Part shown: positions 56,901-64,000 of the stretch, piece by piece
How positions within the stretch are numbered: the stretch's first letter is position 1
How the letters are laid out: each line of letters starts with the position of its first letter
From: Pyrocephalus nanus
Lineage: Eukaryota; Chordata; Aves; Passeriformes; Tyrannidae
DNA length: 64,000 nt
NCBI GenBank assembly: GCA_038380795.1
Contig: CM076261.1
Location: 39,023,866 to 39,087,865, forward strand
Direction: 5' to 3'
The notes under the pieces: model-generated
What the model was told of the DNA's origin: nothing
What the model saw: only the letters and a program-made list of their open reading frames with translations
Databases searched by the model: none
Program-made: the position numbers and the translations under genes

Positions 56901-59744
56901 CATTGCATGCAGTGGATGCAAACAAACAGAGTGAGTGTACCAAGGTGAGCTGAAGCTCGAGCATTTTTTGAACAGCAATAATGTGCGCCTGGAGCCAAAA
57001 AAACAATGTGGAGCAGAAAACAAACAAGCAGAAAAGCCAACCACCTCACACCTCCAATAGCACTGAGCTGTGCAGCTGAGGTATTTGTCTTTCCACTAGA
57101 CCCCACCTCATCCATAGGCTCATGACAGCAACTCCCACCCTAGAGGAAGATCTCACTTTTTTTCCTTCAACCGGACTTGCTGGCAAGGACCCACAGGGTC
57201 CCAGCTTTGACAAATGGGCTCAGGCAGTTGCAACTACAGTTCCTCTTTTGAGGGCTTCAGTGGGGCATAAGCCACATTTGGCAGGAGGGGGTTTCCCTGG
57301 CCGTAGGTGAGAAGCTAAGCAAGGTTTGAGCTATGGAGAACACCGTGCTCTGAGCGCTGTTGGCGACGGCTTTGCACAGTGACGGCAAGAGCTGTGTGTC
57401 TAATTTGGGCAGCAGCAGATGGATCATTTAAGACAGAAAGAGACTGGCACTACCAGCAGAGCAAAGGGATAACGTGTTCCTTCTGCAGCACAAATCTCAC
57501 AAGTGACTCATGACTCTTCTGCAGCTCACGCTGACACCCCTTGGTCTTTGTGACTGTGACTGCAAATTTTAAAGGTCAGGATATAGTGCTTCTTCCCTGG
57601 TCCCTTGGAATCCATACAGATGACAGTTTCACTCTGAAGAACCTCCAGTGCACTCGATGGTTTCTCATGGTTTGATCAGCAGGTTGTTCATCTCCTCCTG
57701 GCCCAAGTGTAGAGATTATGAAATAATCTAGCCAATAAACCTTTCAGTTTGACTCCAGATACTCGTTGCATGCATAATTATCATGCACATGACTAATAGC
57801 AGGGAGGCCTAGTGCCTGAGCCACACCCACATTCCTCCTGTGAGCCCTCAATTCGGAACAGCTTTCAATTAATTTTCATCAGATGTTTAAGGTGGCCTAA
57901 ATCTTTTCTTTGTGTAGGTGTTTAAATTTCAGTGCTTTACACTTAAGGACGTAATACACTGCTAACTAGAAGAGAGACTGGTTTGGCCATGCACTTAAAT
58001 GACCTTCTGTCTAATGGTCTTGTTTAAGGGGGACTTCCCATGACAGCAAAGCCCTGACATTAGCTGAGCTGTGTGTGCAGACTGCTCATGTTCATGAGTT
58101 CATTTGCTGCTCCTTGTGAAGGCACACACTGATGTTCACCTGTAACACCCTGGAGTCACAGGCACTTTACCACTCTCCTTGCTGAAACATTAGAAAGCCT
58201 GAAGCTGAATTGTGTTGAAAATCCCATTGCTCTCTTTGCTGAAACTGATTTGTCATATAGATTGGGCAGTAGCTTTCTGTGCAAATTTCATTTCTGAGTA
58301 TAGCATGTCTTGGTACTGCACAATATACACTGGCTTGACCTCAAGGGGATCCGAATCAGTGCAGGCTGTGCTATGTGATGGTAAAATCTCACGGAAAATT
58401 TCCATTGGTACAAGGAAACTGATGGCTAGGAGATCCAAGAATATGAATATCTGAATGCATATTCCATATGCTTAACTCTCCTTATATTCTCTTGACAACT
58501 TTACATGGAGAAAAGTGAACCAATACAGACTGCCATGCGTACCACAGGCTGGAGTGCCACACAGGCAAGGAACCTGCTTCGTTTGCACAGAAGTTGAAAT
58601 AGACACCCCTATCTTAGCATTTTGGTAATGTTTCTATCTTTCATAGGTTTCTGAGCTGCATCCAGATGAAAATAGTAATAATTCACCTTTGACAGTTATG
58701 TAAAAGAAAGACTGCGACCTTAGTTCAGCTTCCCTTGAACAGGGAGCTGAAATTTGCAACCATGTTTCATAACAGTACCTTTATTGGCAAGCTTGCCAAA
58801 GAGGCCCTGGGATAGATGACCTTTGCAAATGAATAACCAACAACTTTAACTTTAGAAATAGTCTTTCCTAATGAAGTTGATCCTGGGAACACACCCTCTG
58901 CCTACACGGAACTTATTTTTCAGTAACTTTAAATCCCAAACTATGTTTAAACTACTGAAACTGTGCTTAGAATTGTATGTTTACTCCTACTCTGGATGTT
59001 AACATATTTACGACTATGGGTCATCTTCTGCATTTTACTACTCATATTGAATATAAAGTCCTAAAAATATCTGTCTTGAATCCAGACATGCATATTAAAA
59101 AGATGTCATTTCTTAAACGTATCTTCAGTTTTCAAACATAAGCTTGCTCAACTCCTGCTGAAAAAGAGTCTGAAAAAATAAAATAGCTCAAATATTCATA
59201 ACCCATCACAGCAACAAGAATTAAAAAATAAGTATTAACAAGCTATCAATTTGACAGTCTTTATGTGTAGTGAATTTCAAGTTGTCACATTCTCAAGGCT
59301 TTTTCTTCCAGATCCCAGGGCTAAAAGGCAACTTCCTCCCATTTTTATGAAAGGCAAGTTACACAAAAAAATGCCAACTGTCATGAGATAAATGACGAAT
59401 CATGAGTCAGCAAAATTGCCCCAAAGCTTTATCAGGGAATTTATCTTTTCTTCCAGATTGTTTGGAGGTTTTTTTGTGTGTGTGACATTTGTCTGACATT
59501 GTCTGAAACAATTCCCTTACACTTTAGGATTTTGGCTGAAAGACCTGACAATAGCCTTACAATTGACAGTGGATTAAACACATCTGCAAACTTTGTATAA
59601 AAAAGCAATTGATCTTCCTACAGTCTAGGAAAGGATAAGAAAGGGAATAAAGGATGATAGGAAGATTTCTTTCCCTATTTATGTATCTTCTACCCTGTAG
59701 GATGGGAATCCATGCAGAGATTCTCACTGAGCATTTGTTACAGC
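53961..59744. other. Intergenic, no gene seen
   Basis: Nearly 6 kb of AT-rich unique sequence. An A/C-rich run (CCAAA units) lies at about 55324-55355. I see no exon, RNA gene or recognisable transposon. Confidence 0.6.
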
Positions 59745-59769
59745 TTTTTTTTTTTTTTTTTTTTTTTTT
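59745..59769 (+). repeat. (T)25 homopolymer
   Basis: A pure T-run. Confidence 0.95.
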
Positions 59770-59838
59770 AAGTGAAAACACTTATTGGCAAAGACAGCAC
59801 CCAGGGAACAGTATCAACATGAAAAAAAAAGATTCCTG

Positions 59839-59868
59839 ATATATATATGAAATATATATCTATATATC
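59839..59868 (+). repeat. (TA)n-rich tract
   Basis: Interrupted alternating TA dinucleotides. Confidence 0.85.
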
Positions 59869-60804
59869 TTACAGCATTCCTATCTGATTTTTAAGTGGGC
59901 CACAGATTAACCTCATTCCTGTTCTTACAAAACAATTTTAGCATATCCTTAGTAGCAGTAAAGGAATAAATAAAATGGGTTTCACAGACAGTGAAACTGG
60001 TTTTATATGTTGTTGAAATTAATGCAAAATCTTTTGAGTATGTTGGTGAGAAGTCAATATTGAAAAAAACCCAGGATTATTTAAAAAAACTAAAGAAATG
60101 TATGTTGAATGTTGTTGAAGGTTGCTTTGTTAGTTCCTCCCTTAGCTTCAGCATTCAGTCCAGTGTCCCAGTGCTGTGTTTATTATTTTTCTTAGTGGCT
60201 TTTCCCCTTTTCCTTTTCTAAAACCATTGCTGAGGAAGTTTTAGGCCTGGTAAAGAAAATCGCCACAATGCCGATGACCTCTTTGGAAGAACTTAGTGAG
60301 GAAGGATGTTTCACTCAAAAGACACATTGTAGCTGCCTGTACATGGTATGGTGACACAGTAAGTACGGGAAACAGTCTCTCCTTGGCTTGTGTGTCTCCT
60401 AGTGTTCTCCACAGCTCATTTATCCAAACAGTCACAGCAAGGCACAAAAGCAGAGCCAGCAGCCAGTGGGATCTGGGTTCACAGAAGGATCTGTCAGTAA
60501 GGACAACACTTCTAGACCCCCAATGAAGCCTCAGTGCACTCAGGAGGCTCTGGGTCTTTGATAATTTGAAGAGGGGTTATGCTGTACAGGTGAAAAGGCA
60601 GCAGGTGGGGGAAGACTCAGAATAGCCACTATTCCTTTTGCTGCAAATCCAGCTGTGGCAAGAGCAGCTCTCTTGGACACAGCTTCTTCCTCCATGTGGT
60701 ACATTCCGGGCCCTTGACCTGGGATGTCAGACCAGACCCCTGCTGTACTCCAAGAGCCACTTCCCAGAGAGGGGCTGTGGGGCTCCCAAACCAGCAGCAC
60801 CGTT

Positions 60805-60840
60805 CTGCCTGCTCCTCTGCCTGCTCCTCTGCCTGCTCTG
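60805..60840 (+). repeat. 12-bp tandem repeat (CTGCCTGCTCCT)3
   Basis: Three adjacent 12-bp units, the last with a changed end. Confidence 0.85.
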
Positions 60841-61287
60841 TGTTGCATCAGAGTTCATCTGGCTTTCAGCTCAGACAGAGATTACAGACATACTTTTCCC
60901 TCTAAGGCTCTGTACCGTTGCTCACCCTAAGTCATCATGACTGTGGGCTCAAGTCATTAAAGATCTACACAAGCTATACATTTTTTATGAAAACCAAATT
61001 AAAAAAAGTCCAGGGCACCTGTCCTAGGCAAGATAATTTTACAGTAGCCTCTGCTGCTGTACCAGCTTGCCACTGTTTGAGCATTTCCCCACTATGTCCT
61101 CATTCCATTCACAGCCCTGAGTTTCACTTTCACTTCTCTTGAGCACTTAAGTTTCAGTTCTCTTTCCTCGCTGCCCTCTCCCTTGCTGACACCTCCCTTA
61201 ACTATTGAGATATCTGTAAGTCAGCCTGAAATCTCTTTGACTTCTGTTTGCTTTCTCATATTATTCTTTTTCTTTCCTTTTTTTTTT

Positions 61288-61304
61288 TGTTGTTGTTGTT
61301 GTTG
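61288..61304 (+). repeat. (TTG)n microsatellite
   Basis: About six TTG/TGT units after a T-run. Confidence 0.85.
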
Positions 61305-63455
61305 ACTGCACATCTTTCACAAGTATCCTTAAGTGTCTTTTCCTCAAGTATCATAGTTTAAGCCACTAAGAAGGGGAACTCAAGAAGAGTTGAGTTAATA
61401 GGTTCTTAACCTTATTTGTGAAACTAAGGTTCAGCTTGGGAACTGTCACAAATAGGGATGGGCTCCAAGTACACTGTGTACCAGAAGAGTGTACTTTCAA
61501 CCACTACCCTCATGCATGTGCAATTTATCTTAACTTCGTGAATTTATGAATGGACAAGCGGACCTTTTCTTTCTGTCATTCCCCTCATCCCCTTCCCTCA
61601 AAACTAAATTCCTTCTGCACTCTCCATGATGTTATGTGTTTGGAACTATGTCATATTTTATTTGAATCACAGATTGTTAAAGTAGGAAATGTTATTTATA
61701 ACATTTGTATCATTGTAATTTTGAACTTGTAAATTCTATTCAGACTGTTGAAATATCTGCTGAAACTACTAAGCAGAAACCTCAAGCCTTGTTTCTGAGC
61801 TTCCACAATGGCAGCTTGGCACATTCCCAGAGATAGTCACAGTAATTTTTTGTTTTGAAAAAAAGCATAATGATAATGTGACAAGAATTGCTGTAATTCT
61901 AAAATTACTACCTCATAATACAATGTAAGAAAATATCATACTGGGGTGATAGCTGCTTTGACTAATGACTGCAGAGATCTGGGATGATTCACAGGTCCAG
62001 CCAGGCCCTTACAAGCAAACAGGATCAAATAAAATGAGATAAAATAAGTTTATGAGACTTTGTGTGACTTTTCTTTGCTGTCCTAGGACCAGCAAAGAAC
62101 TGCTGGCGGTCTAAGATGAAAGGGTAAGACCTGACCCACTCCTCACTCCACTCCTGCGACACTGTGATACCAATGAACAAGGAAAGCTGCACTGAGTAAG
62201 GTTCAAGTCCATTTTTGTCACCACAAGGGGACCAGGCAGCCATTAGGAACATGAAAACCTAACATCTGATACCTACAAGTTAATCCTTTAATATTTTAGA
62301 ATAAAATACATATGTTTGTTGCACATATATAAAAATGCAGGATATGGTGTAGTCTGTAGCCACCATTCAAGACTGCTCTGTGGCAAATCCGAGTGATGCA
62401 TGCAGACTGTTATAATCTGCACGACATTTTCTTAAGCGTTTGATAAACTCCTTCATTGTAGCACTGTCGGCTTCTGGACAGACAGATAAGGGGGAGTCAG
62501 GTCTGGCAGTTTATACTTTGTTGCTGTAAGCAGTTCAGGGATGCTCCTCTGTATAAGTGTAATTAAGACTCGTTTACATTTTTTGCTGTGCTGTTCCGCA
62601 AGCCACTGACTTGATTCAGCTTTCAGATACACTGCCTTTATGTAACTGTGCGGGAATCGAAGCGAGGAGCATCGCAACTTTACGATTAGTCAGAGCACTG
62701 CTTAATCTTGTAGTCTTAGGCTCTTCATCGTCGTGGATCACAACGGCCGGGAACAGGATGGGGAACAAGAGTGAAGAAAGTATGTTCTTTCCTAACAGAG
62801 TATCCCTAAACCATTTTGCTGCGCTTTATTTTTTCTGCAATATTCCCTGTATTTCTCTAGCGTAAAAAGGGCGAGGTAGAAAGCAACGATACTGTAACAA
62901 TGGCCATTTTAAAAAGGAGAGCTCCTACAACAGCAGCAGTTTCAACTGCGTTGGAAATTAGAAAGGCCCGTTAGCAGCCATGTTCGTGCCATCAGCTTTG
63001 TTCCACCACCGGCACGGCACAGCTCCGGGCCTGCTCCTGCCGGCTCTGGGCAAACCCACGTGGCTCTGCACAGCAGAGCTATCAGCCAACGCGTGGCCGT
63101 ACCGCAGGGAAATCTTTCACCCAGAACACAGGGCAGCTCGCTCCTGGACTGGTCCCAGGCGAACCGCTGCGCTGTTCCCCCCGGCGGGAGCGGTGGAACT
63201 CCCGGGGCACACGCGTGGCCGCCGCCCGTTTCCCAGGCCGGGCGCGGGGAGGGCGGGGCGGAGTGGGACGGAACGGCGGGGGCCGCGCGCGCCCGGGCCT
63301 CGCCGCGCGCGCAGCCCCGCGCAACGCCGCGCGTAACGCCCCGCCCCGCGAGCCCCCCCTCCCAACTCCCTCCGAGCCCTCCTCACGGCGGCAGCGGCGG
63401 GCGCGCGCTGACGCGGGCGGCGCCCATAGGCGGAGAGGCGCGCGCGCTCCGCCTG

Positions 63456-63472
63456 CCCCCCCCCCCCCCCCC
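63456..63472 (+). repeat. (C)17 run in ZCCHC2 promoter
   Basis: A pure C-run; the opposite strand is a G17 tract able to form G-quadruplex structures. Confidence 0.9.
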
Positions 63473-63560
63473 GCCGGTATCTCGGGCCTCGGCCAGCCCC
63501 GCCGCGCCGCCCGGGGCCGCGAGCGCGCAACCGCCGGCGCCCACCGGCTCTGCGCGGGCA

Positions 63561-63645
63561 CCGGGCAAGGGCGGGGAGAGGGGGAACCGCCGCGAGAGCG
63601 CGCCGGGCAAAGGCGGAGACGGGGAGTCGCCGCCGCCGCGAGCGA
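63561..63645 (+). repeat. Imperfect ~42-bp tandem duplication in ZCCHC2 5' region
   Basis: Two adjacent copies share CCGGGCAARGGCGG, GGGGA and CCGCCGCGAGMG blocks with small insertions, starting near 63561 and 63602. Confidence 0.6.
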
Positions 63646-63746
63646 GCCCCGCCCCGCCCGCCCGCTCCCCGCCCGCCGGGACCGCTCTGCCCCCCCTCAT
63701 CCCCCCTTCACCCGCGCGCGCGCCGCTCCCGCGCCGGCCGGGCCGC

Positions 63747-63773
63747 ATGAGCGGCATGAGCGGCTCCGCCTGA
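63747..63773 (+). CDS. Short upstream ORF (8 codons) before ZCCHC2
   Basis: ATG at 63747 opens an eight-residue frame, MSGMSGSA, closed by TGA at 63771-63773, which is 78 bp before the ZCCHC2 ATG and in the same frame. The stop proves that the main frame does not extend upstream past it. If transcription starts upstream, this uORF could reduce or modulate initiation at 63852. There is no evidence yet that the peptide is made. Confidence 0.4.
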   Translation: MSGMSGSA

Positions 63774-63851
63774 GCCTCGCGTGCCCTCCCCCCCTCCCCG
63801 CTCCCGCTGGGCCCCGGCGGGCGCCGAGTCCTTCCCGTGCCGCCGCCGAGG

Positions 63852-64000
63852 ATGCTGAAGATGAAGCTGCCCCTGAAGCAGACGAGCCACAAGGCAGCGG
63901 CGGCGGAAGATGCGACGGTGGCGGGGTTGAAGGAGCCCGGCGGTGCCCTGGACTGTCACCTCCCGCTGCAGCAGCAGGTGCCCCGGGCCCGCGGGGGCGC
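63852..64000 (+). CDS. ZCCHC2: ZCCHC2 coding exon 1, 5' part (cut by window end)
   Basis: The ATG at 63852 has A at -3 and is the first in its frame after the stop at 63771. Its 49 visible codons begin MLKMKLPLKQTSHK, closely resembling the human ZCCHC2 start MLRMKLPLKPTHP, followed by a low-complexity Ala/Glu/Pro-rich region as in human. ZCCHC2 is a large protein with a C-terminal CCHC zinc knuckle and PX-like domain of poorly understood function; those parts lie beyond the window. Its position next to TNFRSF11A in the same direction matches human 18q21. No splice donor is seen before the end. Confidence 0.85.
   Translation, partial: MLKMKLPLKQTSHKAAAAEDATVAGLKEPGGALDCHLPLQQQVPRARGG

Larger units (their letters stand above)
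59870..62960. other. Intergenic, upstream of ZCCHC2; no gene seen
   Basis: Unique sequence with two simple repeats (60805-60840 and 61288-61304). CpG frequency rises between about 62620 and 62760, ahead of the main island. No exon is recognised. Confidence 0.6.
63000..64000 (+). promoter_or_regulatory. ZCCHC2: ZCCHC2 promoter CpG island
   Basis: The last kilobase is extremely GC-rich with dense CpG. It contains GC boxes at 63251-63258 (GGGCGGGG), 63339-63347 (CCCCGCCCC) and around 63647-63660, and a run of 17 C at 63456-63472. No TATA box is visible, consistent with a dispersed CpG-island promoter. The position directly upstream of the ZCCHC2 start and the continuation into its first exon support the assignment; the transcription start is not placed. 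Confidence 0.85.

Noticed and set aside
62652..62720. tRNA-like B-box (CTTCGATTCC) on the - strand
   Set aside because: The flanking bases do not form T-arm or anticodon stems and no A-box is placed correctly, so it is not a tRNA gene.
63060..63773. Open frame of 237 codons in the CpG island upstream of ZCCHC2, and long antisense frames opposite it
   Set aside because: GC-rich DNA has few stop codons, so long frames arise by chance on all strands. The translations are low-complexity Pro/Arg/Ala with no domain, and the frame closes before the recognisable ZCCHC2 start.

Overview
The window is vertebrate nuclear DNA, almost certainly from a bird. The evidence is a split gene whose exons decode to receptor activator of NF-kB (RANK, TNFRSF11A), short intergenic distances, and interspersed repeats of the CR1 LINE type, one of which ends in the ATTCTRTG-like 3' tail typical of avian CR1. 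I cannot name the species. No bacterial, viral or plasmid features were seen.

Layout. Positions 1-25107 hold the complete coding part of TNFRSF11A on the + strand: ten coding exons with GT/AG borders, joined phases and a predicted 661-residue receptor. A first intron of about 12 kb separates the signal-peptide exon from the ligand-binding exons (12.4-15.5 kb). The transmembrane exon lies at 16.3 kb, a short juxtamembrane exon at 18.3 kb, a long cytoplasmic exon at 19.9-20.7 kb, and the terminal exon at 24.7-25.1 kb. The 3' UTR probably runs to the first AATAAA at 27884. From 27.9 to about 62.9 kb I find no gene. That interval holds degraded CR1 copies (29.3-30.6, 32.2-32.5, 33.7-34.3, possibly 38.3-38.5, and 48.9-49.4 kb), simple repeats, and an isolated CpG island at 33.0-33.56 kb. 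The last kilobase is a strong CpG island, and within it at 63852 begins the first coding exon of ZCCHC2 on the + strand, cut off by the window end. The order TNFRSF11A then ZCCHC2, both in the same direction, is the order known from human 18q21.

RANK is the TNF-receptor-family protein that receives RANKL and signals through TRAF adaptors to NF-kB, chiefly in osteoclast precursors. ZCCHC2 is a poorly understood zinc-knuckle protein. The two are linked by conserved synteny and I see no sign of a shared pathway.

The observations most worth a second look are the orphan CpG island at 33 kb, an AATAAA just inside intron 9 that could yield a shortened RANK lacking its distal signalling motifs, a 21-bp coding minisatellite in the RANK tail, and a CR1 copy whose reverse-transcriptase part looks inverted in place. 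I found no evidence of an undescribed multi-gene system. Exon boundaries are read from splice consensus and protein similarity recalled from the human protein, not from transcript data; repeat boundaries are approximate.
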